From: Myrmaecium sp. VS I D KN 1 | Lineage: Eukaryota; Ascomycota; Dothideomycetes; Valsariales; Valsariaceae | NCBI GenBank assembly: GCA_019775845.1 | Contig: JADQAV010000015.1 | Location: 1-64,000, forward strand | Direction of reading: 5' to 3' | DNA length: 64,000 nt | Shown: one piece after another, positions 26,520-38,768 of the stretch | Numbering within the stretch: the stretch's first letter is position 1 | Layout: each line of letters begins with the position of its first letter | Program-made: the position numbers and the translations under genes | Notes under the pieces: model-generated | What the model saw: the letters and a program-made list of their open reading frames with translations, nothing else | Told to the model about the DNA's origin: nothing | Database searches by the model: none

Positions 26520-27514
26520 TGGCGCCACATGGGAGGAACAAACGAGGGGAAGCGTGAGGAAAGGTCGGAAGAGAGAGCAATCCACGATAGAATCGTAGGA
26601 AAGGATAGGAAGGAGTCATAAGAAGGGGAGGACAGATGCTGCTGGCCCACGATGACTGGGCAGCAGATCGATTAGTCGACATTTTTGTGTACTACTAGTA
26701 CCGTACTGTAATAATCTGCCTACCCCACACGATTTATCGTTGAAAGGGCAAGGCTGGACGCACAGGTCCCGGTGCCGGATAGCCGCCCGGGGGGTGAGGC
26801 GGTGGGCCCCGTCGGGACGACTCAAGAGCGAAGTAATTTAGTACCTTAGGCTGACGCTGGATCGGGTAAGTGATCCCGGTCCGGTGAATTGAATGGCTTA
26901 ATCACTTTAAGATCCGGGTCTGAAAATACTATCGTGACGATACTATACCTACTACATTAATACTACTAGTACCTTACCCCTTAAGTTTACTACTAAGGTA
27001 CGTGGGGTGGGTACTTTGCTTATGATGAGCACGCGGGTGAATATTGGCCTAAGGCCACATTCGTCACGTCGGTGAAGCAGCAGCCGAGGATTTTGCTTTA
27101 CTAGCTATCCGGATACTACATACTAGGTACCTACTCCTAGTAAAATAGTACTGTCACCTACCTAGTACTTGTAACCTCCCGCAGCCTTATCGTCATCGGG
27201 CCCAAGCTCCCGCGATCTACTAGGTACCTACTGTAAGTACAAGCAAACCTACTACAGTACTACTGTACTAGTAGAATGTACCTAGTACTCACCTACCTGT
27301 ATTACAGTACACTGAGGTACCTCCACACCTACAGTATTTACAGTAGGCACGCCTGTATATAAGTAGGTACGGAATAACTCGCATCGGAGCGAACCGTTAG
27401 GTAAGATACTAGGTACCTGGTAGGTACCTTACCTACCTCCACGCCACTCCTCAGGGACCTTGATTTTCAATACCTGAACAACAACTGGACAGACTCCTTC
27501 ACGAGATCCTTTCG
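26520..27514. promoter_or_regulatory. Divergent intergenic region rich in TACCTA/GTACTA words
   Basis: Shared upstream region of the MCT-type transporter (minus) and the RRT8-like gene (plus). From about 26930 to 27450 it is dense in TACCTA, TAGGTA, GTACTA and AGTACT words in both orientations, giving many small palindromes such as TAGGTACCTA. No ORF is supported. Whether the words bind a factor or are simply a low-complexity genome word is unknown. Confidence 0.5.
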
Positions 27515-28482
27515 ATGGCGAGCGAGGCACGGTTTCCTCCAACTTCTACCTTCGTGCGAAGACTCTTCCATGTCACCTCCCCCTCGTGGTTTTACCCTCT
27601 GAAGGTACGTACAAAGCCGATCGATCCATCACTCTGCGCATCCATCGCGTCTGGACACGCTCACACTACCAGTACCTCAGGGCATCTGGTTCTTCACCAC
27701 CCATCCATATCTCTGGCCCCTCTTGCGGGGCCGAATGCTCCCTTGCATTCTCCTGTCCGCCTTCGTCCTGACCAACCTCTTCCTGTGGACCTACCTTCCT
27801 CAGGTCGCCATCCTCGCCATCTTCCACCACCAGGGCGCATGGTTCAACGGTACGATCCTGATCCTGGGTGAGGGCGCCGCCATCGTTGCAATCCTCTTCG
27901 AGGCCTTCTTTGTCGATGAGACCCAGGTGGACGTGTTCGACGCCGTACTCGTGAAGAGAGGTTGCGAAGACCTGGTCCTGAAGTCAAGGCCGGTGGCCGA
28001 AGAAGGCAGCAATCCAGTGGCCAGACTGGGCAAGCCTAGACGGTCCGCAATATATGGTCCCTTCTCGGTACGCCAGATCGTCGAGTTCATCTTGCTGCTC
28101 CCTCTCAACCTGATCCCTATCGTCGGCGTCCCTCTGTTCTTGGTCCTTACCGGTTACCGGGCCGGCCCTCTACAGCACTGGAGATACTTTGAACTGAAGG
28201 GCATGGACAAGAAGCGGAGAAAAGCATTTGTCCGGAGGCGAAAATGGCAATACGCATGGTAAATATGCGCCGCAGTCCTCGCGGAGGCCCGATACTAACA
28301 GTTACAGGTTTGGCACTATGGCCTTGGTCTTACAGCTGGTTCCTGTACTAAGCATGTTCTTCCTAATCACAACAGCTGCCGGATCCGCCCTGTGGGCTGC
28401 CAAAATAGAAGAGGAAACTCGCATCGAAGAAGCACGGGCGTTCCCGCAACCGGCGTACACCGATACGGACGATCCGGTGTAA
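27515..28482 (+). CDS. RRT8/LDS-type multispanning membrane protein (EI24-like)
   Basis: Membrane protein of the fungal RRT8 (outer spore wall/lipid droplet) type; its biochemical role is unknown. Three exons: 27515-27604, 27681-28258, 28308-28482; 280 aa. Intron 1 has GTACGT..CAG; intron 2 has GTAAAT, a CTAAC branch and CAG. Features in order: short cytosolic N-terminus; GIWFFTTHPYLWPLLRGR near 31-48; hydrophobic helix MLPCILLSAFVLTNLFLW; a long helix around GTILILGEGAAIVAILFEAFF; a charged loop VDETQVDVFDAVLVKRG; helices in FILLLPLNLIPIVGVPLFLV; basic HWRYFELKGMDKKRR; and a last helix in FGTMALVLQLVPVLSMFFLIT. The order of 'HPYLWPLLRGR', 'GYRAGPLQHWRYFELKG' and 'FGTMALVLQLVP' is what I associate with RRT8-like proteins; that assignment is from memory. 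Confidence 0.8.
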
Positions 28483-30260
28483 AGATGCCTACTAGCAGAC
28501 AAAATTATCTTTGCTTTTGCTTCTCTTAATACGCTTTCTGTTATGGAATAGCCCAATTTCCGTGATGCTCCATATACACCGCTTCCCTCCTTTGTTTTTA
28601 TCGCATCCCTCATCGTAGACTCCATCAGGATATTTGCCCACACTAACCGTCCTCATCCATGTCTCGATAGTTCTAGTCTGGCCGCCCGCCCGCCCAGCCC
28701 AGTACATCCAGCCGAAACACGCCAAGTCGACGATGGTGTACTGTCCGCTTGCAATACAGCGTCCTGTCCTCCGGGACCTCAACAGCCGCTCATTCTCCGT
28801 CCGAGAGGTCACACGCGGGCCGGGGCTCCATATGAAGGATGTCGACTTTGCGTCGCGTTGGGCGAGCTGACTGTGTAGAGAGCCGATATGGGCATCATCG
28901 CAAAAGGACACGGTGAGGGGGGAGGGAATTGAGGGGATGACAGCGAATTATTGATGCTAGTGGTGCGGTAGTAGTTAAAATAGGAAGAACGTCTCTGCAA
29001 GGGCTGAGTTGACACAATCCAAGCCAGGCACGAAGCAGAAGGTGAGCGACCATTTCCTCACGGGTCATTCACCTAGAATCTGCCTACAGTACACATCCCG
29101 CCATCATTTTCTGCCGAGTTGAAAGCATGACATGATAATTGCAATCAAAGCTCGTGTCGGCGCTCGGCGATAGTCGATAAATATATCCATCTCCGGTCGG
29201 GTAACGACGACAGCTTCGATGATGATACGCTTACTGCATTTGTTTAGTTTCGCGCATCGGCTGCACTACTCTCTTCTCTCCGTTACTCAGAAAAGTTTCG
29301 GAAGGGTGCGTAGGTACTACTGCCATCAGATAAATATATATTTTCCTACACATAGCGCCGTGCAGGTATGAAGCTGACGGGATATGCAGCAACATATATA
29401 CCAATGTATCTTATACCTGTAAACCGAGTAAATTGAATCTGATCCGATTTACAGACGCTGGGGTCTAGTTCATCATTCGAATCATTCGCATCATCACCGT
29501 CACCACCGTCGTCGCTGCAACAGCAGATAACCACAGCAGTATACAAAGAGTACAACGAACATCGAGCACACCGAACCAACCCCCCTCCTATGCCTTATTT
29601 GCCCCAATAATGGGACCCTCGACGCGAAAGAAACCCCATACAATCCAACCGATGCCACAAACCCTTTGCCAGGATGGAAAGAATATATAAAACGATGTTT
29701 TTGTCCTCCCCATACTTAGTGAATCCTCTCCCGGCTACTCCACCTGCCTGTCCCCTTTCCCAACATGTCGCTGTGATGCGGTGCTTGACGACAAGAAAAG
29801 GAGGAAAAGAAGAGAGAATTACATGCATACATACACAAAGTACAAATGCTGGGAGCCCGAACGCCCGCCCTTCCCCCGCACAAACAACCTTCTTGAAGCT
29901 CCCGCACGATGTGATCCAAAGGAGATGGCGGTAAAGTGTGTTATGGGAAGGGGCAGCAGGATTTCAGAACAGAAAGGAGAGAGATCATGCGTCGCGTGAT
30001 AGAAAGAAGATGGATGAGGATTCCTGGTAAGAGCATCGGGGTAAAGACAACGAAAGAAAGTAGAATCAGATTCTTTCTCTCCTTTCTTCCTCGGTCTTTT
30101 CAAGGAAATTGGGCTGAGACATGTCTGGCGGGCCACAGCGGAAGGAAAGAACGTGAAGATGTAACTTAAACAACTGACGACGACAACGACGGTAATAGGT
30201 ATTTGTAGGTTTGGTACCAACCCGTTGAATGCTCCTTCGGCGGGGGACGGCGGCGCGGCC
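28483..30260. other. Convergent 3' intergenic region
   Basis: Lies between the 3' ends of the RRT8-like gene and adenylate cyclase. Apart from a possible glutathione S-transferase fragment at 28640-28790 (minus) it holds nothing I can support. It includes AT-rich 3'-UTR-like stretches and a short ATC/ACC-rich run near 29470-29530. Confidence 0.5.
28640..28790 (-). pseudogene. Possible glutathione S-transferase C-terminal fragment
   Basis: Reading the minus strand gives ASGQYTIVDLACFGWMYWAG, closely resembling the conserved C-terminal helix segment of fungal Ure2/GST-like proteins ('YTIADIACFGWV.WA'), followed by a plausible ETWMRTV. The frame is open upstream to 28911 but has no ATG in a sensible place, and no thioredoxin-fold half is visible upstream. 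It looks like a gene remnant or a badly truncated gene in the shared 3' region. The match is from memory of the family, not a search. Confidence 0.33.
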
Positions 30261-33200
30261 TCAGGATGGTGCCATTTTGGGCTCGTTGGCATCCTTGTAC
30301 GCCTGGAGCTCGGCCAGGCGGCCAGACAGATCGGCGAAGATGTCCTGCATGGAGCATGCCTGCTCGAGCATGCCGTCCCTGAACGGGCGGACCATGTTGC
30401 GGAGCGCGAGCGTATTCGCGCAGGTCTCGATCCGGGAGATCTGATGCTCGACGAAGTTGAGGAGGAAGCGATCTGTGATCTCGCCGCCACGGCTGCGCAT
30501 CCGCTCCAGCAGCGCCGTCTCCGGTGGTTTCAACGCCGTCGATCCGGGACACTCTAGCGTGCTGCACAGCATCTCGAGCCGGAGGCTGACGTTCCAGAGG
30601 TTCCATACGTCGTCAATGTCAACGGTGAATTGGCTATCCTTTGTCTTTGTAGCGGTTGAGCCGGTCTTGGCGGACGCCTCGATGTCGGTTTGCTGTTGCT
30701 GAACAATGAGACGGCTGGCAAGGGCATGGGGGTACATCAAATAGATGTATTCGGGATTCTCTAAACCCTTCAACCGACGTTCTCCGAGGTCTTTGACCTC
30801 GAACCCTTGGCTGCTGAGCGATCGAAGTTCGCGTCGTATGGTCTGTGATGTGGAATCGTCTGTCATAGTCTCGTCGGATCCTGTAGAGGCGGTCCGATCG
30901 CTCTCGATATGGGTCTCCAGAAGCCGTTGGATCTCGGCAATGAAGTCGGAAGAGACGGTGATTTGCCCACCATCGGCCACCGACATTATGCGTGCTGCAC
31001 GATTGACCATAGGCCCAAAATAATCCATGCGTCTGGTGACGGGATCGACCTCACACACGGGCGAGCCCCAGTGGATGCCCATCCTGACTGACAACCCGCG
31101 GAAGATGACGTTGCCATCAGAATCGAGAACCTCATTTCCATGGACGCTGTTCAGGATCTCCTGCGGCCACGGCACCTCAAGGAGTTGGATTTGTATGGTA
31201 AAGCACCACAGGAGTGCAGATGTGACGGTGGGGAACGCGACCATGAAAGCATCCCCTTCGGTTTTCACTTCGTAGCCGCCAATGATGCGCAAGTGGCGAC
31301 GCATGAGCTCGTTGTGCATTTTGATTGCGGAGCGCATCGCTATCGGGTAGGTTTCCCACAGGAGGGTGGAGTTTTTGATATCGGTGAAGACAAGAGAAAC
31401 CTCTCCGGTGGGAGCATCCACTTCCTGATCTAGACGCGCCAACTTCGAGTCCATCGGGCCGTCGCGGTTCCTCCTACGCCTGCCACCCGTTTCTTCCACG
31501 AGCGGACCGGAGGGGCCCAAAGGCATGCTGTTATTGCGTCTTTGTTGGCCCCTTTGTCGGCTCCTTAAATCACTGACCCCCAGCATCATCACCATGAGCT
31601 TCCCTGTAGCACCGAATGCTATCGCGATATCCCGGAGCTTCTGCGCAGCGCGCATCAGATCACCTCGTTCCGACCTCGCAACGTCGACCGCGAAGTCAGG
31701 GGTGAGGTAATCCCAAAGCTCGCGAGAAGCGAGCAATATCATCTCATCATTCTCCTGGACCTTGATCTGAGCAACATGCGGAGCCGCGATGACGGACGGA
31801 GACATCTGTATGTAGCCGAAAGCTCGAGAAACCTCCAGCACGTCGTTGAGTTTACCTTGACGCGAAACGAAGCCGCCGGCTTCCCGAATGCGAGCTCTCT
31901 CACTGGGTTCAGCAGGATCATGCTTCTCTGTGACGATGCGATGCCCGCCTTCCGATTGAATCAGGACTGCCTGCGCGTCACCAACATTCGAGACAAAGAG
32001 ATCCATGTCTTTTAGGAATATTACAGTGGCGACACTGCCAGAATGCAAGTCTTCCTCTCCAAGCTCGATGCCGGCGACAGAACCGCGATGAGCAGCTGCA
32101 GCATCCTGTTTACTCTCTAACTGGTGGGTCGCTTGTGTGGCAAGCTCTTTATTCAAGCCAAGATAGGTCCTCCGGAAGGCATCCACAGGAGATTCGTGGG
32201 GTCGCAGAGCATCTAATTCCGCCTGAAAGCGCGTCTTGAAGTTGTCGTAGAGATATTTTGCGATCTTCGAACCGCCACTTGACAAAGGCTGGCCGTCAAA
32301 CATACCAAGCAGCGTTTCATCGTCGTGGCTGCGGAACCGGGGCACTACAATGTCCATCTGCGAAAGGTGCTCATGTCTCCCAAGACTATCGGCAAGACCA
32401 TACGCCATCATACCGACGGTGGAGCCGGATGTACGCACTCTCCGATCCTCAGTCTGTTCTGGAACCGATGGAACCATCATGGTAACATCCATCAAACCAA
32501 GGATCCGCATGTTGTGCAAGGAAGAAAAGTCCGTTAGATCTTTCCCTTCGCGCAAGCCACCGATCGTATTGAACGACCCGTTCGGTTTGATCTCCAGGCG
32601 CTTGTTCCCGGAGAGATTGAGATACTTGAGATTGACGTTCCAATTCCAATTCCAATCATAGGGCCAATTGGAGACGTTGTATTTCAATGAATTGCTTCCG
32701 ACATCAAGGACAGCAAGCTTCGAGACTTTCCCCAGCTCTGCGGGTAGCACTTGGAACTTGTTGCTGTTGATATGGAGTACCTTTAGGGCCGACACTTCCT
32801 CGAAGTCCTCAGCAGGCAGGGAGGCTAAGTAATTGCCCGATAGGTAAAGTTCGGCAAGGTGTGGCCATCTTCTTATCGTCCCAGGAGGAACTTCGGATAT
32901 TTCGTTATACGATAAGTTGAGTATCCTCGTCTCCGGAAGTGCCACCAACTCATCAAAGACGTCATCTGGTAGTTGGTTGTCTGCAAGCAGTATATGCCGC
33001 AAAGAACCAGCGAATGTTGTAATCATGCGGTTGGAGATGTTTGAGTCCTTGCGCGACGAGGGTGTGATCGTCCCGTCACCCATGTGTCGGGAAGCGACGG
33101 ACGGCTTCCGGTCGCCCTGTCCGTATTGCGAGGCTGTCGACCCACTCCGTTGTGACGACACAGGAGAATTTCCAACGTTCAAATAGTTAGCTGACGCCTG

Positions 33201-36200
33201 GCTCGGTCTCCGGTTGGCGAAATCCTTTAGCTTTCCTGCGTCCTCAAGAGACGGGGTGAGGGCCGAGGCGGTATCGGAAACAAAAGACTCGTTGAACGTG
33301 TTACTGGCACTCTGGGACGGTGGCTTAGGAAAGGCCGTCAACACGTTTGAAGAGACGTTGAGGGTTTCCAGTCTTCGGGCAAACCATATCTCCTGAGGTA
33401 GCTTCCCAAGATTATTCTCTCGAAGGTCAAGGTATCTAAGCTCACTAAGCCTGCCGATTTCGACGGGAAGATGATCCAAGTTGTTTCTAGCCACACTGAG
33501 ATGCTCTAACCTCAAGAGCTTGCCTATTTGGGTCGAGAGCGCCGTAAAATGGTTTTTGTCAAGTATTAACTTCGTCAGACCGGTAATTTTCTGGAACAGA
33601 TCTTCAGGTAGCTGAGCTAGTTTGGCAGAGGCCAAATTAAGGATGGACAATGTCGGTACCGGGGTCGCCAAGCCAAACCGTGTCACAGGGTTGTGGTTCA
33701 TATGCAAAACCCGTATCTTCGAGAACGTCCCTTCGAATGCAGAGATGGAGTTGTGACCGACCAAAAGGTATTCCAGCTTGGGGAGTTGCGACACGACATC
33801 GATGTTCGTCAACGAGTTAAAGCGTACATCGATTTCCCGTAAGTTCTTCATTTCAGTCAATGAAGTGGGAAATGCACCTGAGAGCTTGTTGTTCGTAGCC
33901 CAAAGTCTCTCGAGAGCCGCTAGTTGCCCGATATTCGGCAGAGCCGAGATTGAATTGAAGCTGATATCCAGGTCCACCAGTGTTCTGATCTCGCATAGAA
34001 AATCGGGGAATTCTTTGAGCGAGTTGGAGGATAGGTTCAAGCTGCGGAGATGCTTGAAGCTACCGAAATATCTTGGAAGGGACGTGAGTTTGTTGTTAGA
34101 GAGTCGCAATCCCTGTAAACTAGTCAACTTGTCCAATTCAGCATGCTCAAGCTGCTCGAGACGGTTGTTGGAGACATCTAGCATAGTAAGTCGCCGTGCT
34201 AGACTCAGACTAGGTGGCAAGCGCCATGCTTCGTTGCTGGTATATTTGATCTCACGGAGATTGACGCACGCCTGTATGAAATCCTTCGGAACGTCGAGCG
34301 AAAGGTTACGGGAAAGATTGAGCGATATGATCTCGGTGGCTTTCTGATACAGCGCGATCGGAATGGTGATAAGATTGCGCCCCTGCAGGTCGATGTGGCT
34401 GAATTTTTGCATCTTGCTGAAACCCGGGTCTTTCTCTAAGCTGGAATAGCCGCTCATCTTCGCAGGAAGAAATGTAAACCTGCAGAGAAAACTGTTATCA
34501 TCGCGCCCAAGATCCTCTATGCGATCCCTCTCGGTGTACCCAGCCTGCTCGAGCAGCCGCTTTTGTATCACCAAAGGCCTCTCCTGAGGCTCAAGCTGAC
34601 GTGCGGTAGCATGCTTGCGCATGACAATCTGATAATTATCGAGCTCGTCCTGAAGGAAGCTCCTCTTTCCCAGGATGGATATGATCTCCGACACGGTTGT
34701 GTTCAAGGAGACGGACAAAACGGCAAAGGTGGAGTCGACCCGGAAGATGCGCACACAATACGGAGGGCCCTGGTTCTCGTCCTTTGGAAGATTGCCGCTT
34801 TCGTCGAGTTCCCGGAGTCGGCCAATGTTCTCATCCTGCACACGCTTCACCGCCCACGAATCTGGGGCATCCCAAGCGGCTCCTTGTGATCGCTCAAGCT
34901 GGGCGGCGCTTTCATTGGGATCGAAGTTCCCTGGCCAGCCGCTGAAGATCTCTCCCGTGGGTGGAGTCATTGGTAGCGTGGGATTGATGATGTCTTCCAT
35001 GTGTGAGAGGTCAGTATCGAGGTGGAATATGGCCTCATTCCTTTCCCCATCGGGTCGCGCATCGTTGGGATCCTTCGTCCGGGGCGGTTCGCTGGTTTGA
35101 TTCCTTCGCACGCCCTTGAACGGAAGCCTAGAGGTGTGCTCCCTCTTCATAGGCGGAATTCGGCCTCGTCCTTCCTCGCCCTGTCCACGCTTGATGGAGG
35201 GAACTGATTGCTCAGCCTTTGGTGGCTTCGTAGGCTTTGGGGCATTCTGTAACGACGTGGAAGAACTGGGAAGGTCCTTGAGTGAAGAGCCATCGGGATT
35301 TCGGTCGCTTTTATCTTTTCTGCGTAGCTTATCCAGGATCGAGCGGGACTTGGCGGTGCTCGCACCACCAGGGGACCTTTGAGCAGCCTCTCCACGACTC
35401 ATATCGCTCATGGTACTCGGAGTAGGACTTGCAGAGCGTTGCGCAGGATTCGTCCGGGAGTTGAAAGTTGAGTTCAAAGCCGAAGCCGCTTGAAACTCGT
35501 TGCGTCCGCGTAAGACGCTAGTAGAATCTTCCCGAGTTGGAGCAGGACGTGAGGAAGACGAACTGTTAATAAAGTCCGGAGGTTTGACTTCTTCCTTGCT
35601 GCGTGTATGCCGGTGCCCCGGCAGGCGGAGCTTATGGTGACTGCTCTTAGCCGATTTGATGGATTGATGTTCCACAGATCCCCTTCCATTTTCAGAGGAA
35701 GCAGGTGCATCCTGCAAGTATGCATTAGCAACGGTCAGAGCCCATACGAGGGTAAGGACAAGGCAACGGTGTGAACACATAAGGTATGGAAGCATTCAAA
35801 AAGCCGACTTGGCAGCGGTGTGCGCCAAGTGTATCGGTCACACACTTAACAGCGACTCCGCCTGAGGCAACCGGATGGGTCAAGCTTGACTAACCTTATA
35901 ATTCGAACCCTGATCCTGATATTCCCACGGCGTCACTTCACTGGAGGGCATCGGAGTGCGTGGACGGGATGGCCCCGGCGAGCACGGCCTACTTCCGATA
36001 CTGCTACCACCGGTATTGTTTACCGAATTGTTCCGACCGCGCCCGGCTTGGGAGGTATGGGTTTGTGTCGTCGTCAGGCTGGCATCGGAATTTTGGCGAG
36101 TTTCCATCCCGGGGAAGTCGTCACCAAAGAAACCTTGAAGTTTCTTATGGAACCCTCGGCTGATGCTTGACCTCGAACCCTGACTACTGATCGTGGTGGC

Positions 36201-37078
36201 ACTCGCGACGGACGGACGCCGATCATCCCCGGGAAATCCCATATCACTCCCTTCCGCGCGGAACCCAGGAGACAACTGCCCGACATCTTCGTTCGAATCG
36301 TTGAAAAAAGTGGCGTATACGCTATGGGGCATGACCGAACCGTTGGTCGAAGCAGCCGACCAGGGCGGCGTGGTGGCTGTGGAAGATGGGGGTTGGCGAC
36401 TGATAGACGGAATCCTGTTTCCGGTGGGCTCCAATGCCGCAAGGTCTTTGCGGTAGTTCGTAAAAGTAGGTTGCTCCCACGGCGCTATCTGGTTTGAACT
36501 CCGACGGCGACCGACGTGCTCAGGAGCGGTGCTGCCGGGCGATAGATCAGGCTCTTTCTCGGCACTACTCTCGATGTCAGTCTTGCCTTTTCAAGCATCG
36601 AACAACGCCCGGCATGTATGTGCCGACGGAGCGAAAGTAACACGTCAACTGGAATGATGGAGGAAAGGTAGGACATCATGCCAGCGGGTCTCAAAGGGTA
36701 TGCCATGAATCGGAAGGGTGGCATAGAGCGGACAGGGGGGATCGCCGTGCACAAGATCTCAGAGTAGGTGGATCATGACGCCAAAGGACCGACAATGCAA
36801 GACAGATGCACAAAAATTGAAGGCCAAGAAGGGCCGTGTCGCAAACCACAATATAATCACGTCTGAAGAATGCGCGGACGGAGCGCAAACACAGGTACGT
36901 ACTTTATCTCTTTGCCAGTGTTCAGCCTGGCGGGAGTGCCGCGGCCACGGCCACGGCCACGGCTACCGAAACCGCTCCCGTTGCCGTCGCCGTCCTTCAC
37001 CGTCTCGTGCGACTTGTAGCTTTCCGCACCGGAGCTCTCGGTGGATCCCTGCCGCACCGCATCGTCGTTTCTTGTCAT
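30261..37078 (-). CDS. cr-1: Adenylate cyclase (Cr-1/Mac1/Cyr1 type)
   Basis: Makes cAMP from ATP for PKA signalling in growth, sporulation and nutrient sensing. Large last exon 30261-35711; middle exon ending at 35895; first exon from the ATG at 37078. The 35712-35894 intron is certain (GTTAGT..CAG, joining SNYK to DAPASS). The first intron is ambiguous: either GTACGT at 36902 to 36567, or GTACCT at 36898 to 36581; both keep frame, giving about 2100 aa. Order: Arg/Gly-rich and Ser-rich N-terminus with APWEQPTFTNYRKDLAALE; Ras-association domain about 600-698; some twenty leucine-rich repeats about 720-1335; PP2C-like domain about 1380-1665 with a degenerate MFDGQPLSSGG; class III cyclase domain about 1718-1945 (SLVFTDIKNSTLLWE, EGDAFMVAFP, GPMVNRAARI); C-terminal helical region that in yeast binds Srv2/CAP. 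Confidence 0.94.
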
Positions 37079-38280
37079 GGTCGCTTGTAGGGCGGCGAGG
37101 TTTCAGGACGGGGCGTCGCAATGTCTGCGCCGAGACGCCGGGTCTCGAGCGGAGCGGGCTTTGTGAGGGTTCGTCCACAGCAGCCACCGCGAGGTTTGGA
37201 GAACCGAACTCTACACGGGCTTCATGGCAGCTGTCGAGGGGCTGTGGGCGAGCACATAGGGTCGTGGAAGTGGAGGGCGCCTGGGTGCCGGAAGAGCAGA
37301 GAGAGGGCGAACGTGGATGAGGGGGGGGGGGGGCGGGTGGCCTGTTGGAGGAGGTCGGCGTCGCGAGGTTGGTACAGCACTTCACGATGGCGAGAGAGCA
37401 GAGGAGCGAGATGGGGAAGGGGAAGGATGGGGGATGAAGGGAGGGGGAACGAGGGAAGAGGGAAGAGGGTAGAGAGGTTCGGGTGTGAGGTGGGCTCAGA
37501 TGAACGAAGCGTTCCCAAGCCGCGATCTAGGTTAGTGGTTAGGTAAAGCCAGGCGTCTTCCAATGAGCGGAGCCAACCGCCCTTCCGCTAACGTTAGGCA
37601 GATTGCCTCTGGACTCTGGATGGACCGTGGGCCACCTGGGCAAGATTTCGGTTGACCATGGGCAGCCTTGATGATGACTACTCGTTAGTAGTACCAGCCA
37701 GGTACGGTAGTTACCCCATAGGTACCTATTCACGACCACGAATGATGACATTGACCATGAAAGTATTTACCGGTATGTAGTAATCATAACTTCGTCATCT
37801 TTACTAAGTACTTACCCCGTCATACCGAAGGTGTGTAATTTACGCGAGAGATAATAGTAACGGCTGCCGACATGCCGACATTCGTCCATCAGCCTCAGCA
37901 GGGCAAGGCTATGTACATACTGGCGATATGTATACAAGGTTGTAGCAGCAGCTAGGTATATAATACAGCAGACGAATCTCGCGTCTCGCTCTTGAAATCG
38001 GCCTTTACCTTTCCTGTCTCACATCTCCTATCCCGTACACTCCGTACCGCATCTCGCATTTCGCATTCCGGATTTGAAATCTAGGCTCCTGCATCATCCT
38101 CTCTGATCCCAGTGGCTTGCGATAACCTAAAACTATCTATTATAACCTCCTCGATCAGTGGTCCGTTGAAACAGAAGCAAGGGAAGGGAAAGAAGAAGAT
38201 ATGAGGTCTGTCTTTTACTATATAAATGTAAAAGAATTTTGTTATTTTATCCAGAGCAGCCTTCTCTTTCCTTAGAGACA
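37079..38280. other. Adenylate cyclase upstream region with a poly-G tract
   Basis: Probably a long 5' leader and promoter of adenylate cyclase. It contains an uninterrupted G run of about 13 (near 37320-37333) and a ~150-bp purine-rich (GGGA/GAAG) stretch from 37390 to 37480. TATAAATGTAAAAG-like sequence lies just before the tRNA gene. No protein-coding gene is supported. Confidence 0.5.
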
Positions 38281-38375
38281 GGTGCTGTAGTGTAGTGGTT
38301 ATCACGTGTCGTTGTGGTCTGCATTCTGCTTACGCCAACTCCGACTCAACGGCGGTTCGATTCCGCCCAGCGCCA
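38281..38375 (+). tRNA. tRNA-His(GTG), intron-containing
   Basis: 95-nt cloverleaf. The acceptor stem is GGTGCTG/CAGCGCC with discriminator A. The D-arm contains GTGTAGTGGTTATCAC. The anticodon loop TTGTGG has GTG at positions 34-36 when counted straight from base 1. The T-arm is GGCGG-TTCGATT-CCGCC. An insert after position 37 (about 38318-38340, 23 nt) fits the canonical nuclear tRNA intron site. Exon 2 then starts CCGACT and closes a four-base-pair anticodon stem (GTCG/CGAC) with one terminal mismatch and a short variable loop. That mismatch leaves the exact intron edges and, to a lesser degree, the isotype open. A T5 tract follows 11 bp downstream. Confidence 0.72.
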
Positions 38376-38385
38376 GCGTGAACTC

Positions 38386-38390
38386 TTTTT
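38386..38390 (+). terminator. RNA polymerase III terminator of the tRNA gene
   Basis: A run of five T residues 11 bp after the tRNA 3' end, followed by further T-rich sequence. Confidence 0.7.
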
Positions 38391-38730
38391 CTTTAGCTTT
38401 TTTTTCCTCTTTTACCCGCTGGATCTTCTCCTTTAGATATCCAGTATTAAGAGAATTTTAACTATAAGCGTAGTTACTAGTAACCAGCCTTTATTTTAGG
38501 AATTAACTATTTATATCTTATTAGTTATACTCTAGAATTAGACGTTTAACTAAAAATTTATTAAGATCTATCTGATTTTAGAAAGGATTACTATATTTAT
38601 CTTAAATATGGAATGACAGGTCTTATTTTTCTTCTTCCGCATTCTCAGACAGAAAACGAGGTCCTCGATACTTTTCGCTTACACGTAAGTGAACGTACCC
38701 ATATCTTCGTCTAAGAGGCTCATATCAACC
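38391..38730. repeat. Small RIP-like AT-rich patch beside the tRNA gene
   Basis: From about 38430 to 38620 CpA and TpG become scarce and TpA frequent, as in the large RIP blocks, between normal flanks. It probably marks a short relic of a repeat that inserted just 3' of the tRNA gene. No ends or coding traces could be defined. Confidence 0.45.
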
Positions 38731-38768
38731 AGCGAATGATACAAAATCCCACCGTCATCCTTTCCCTA

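Noticed and set aside
26520-26585. N-terminal extension of the MCT transporter by 22 residues
   Set aside because: The extended frame begins with GTG, not ATG; the first ATG at 26519 gives a normal N-terminus.
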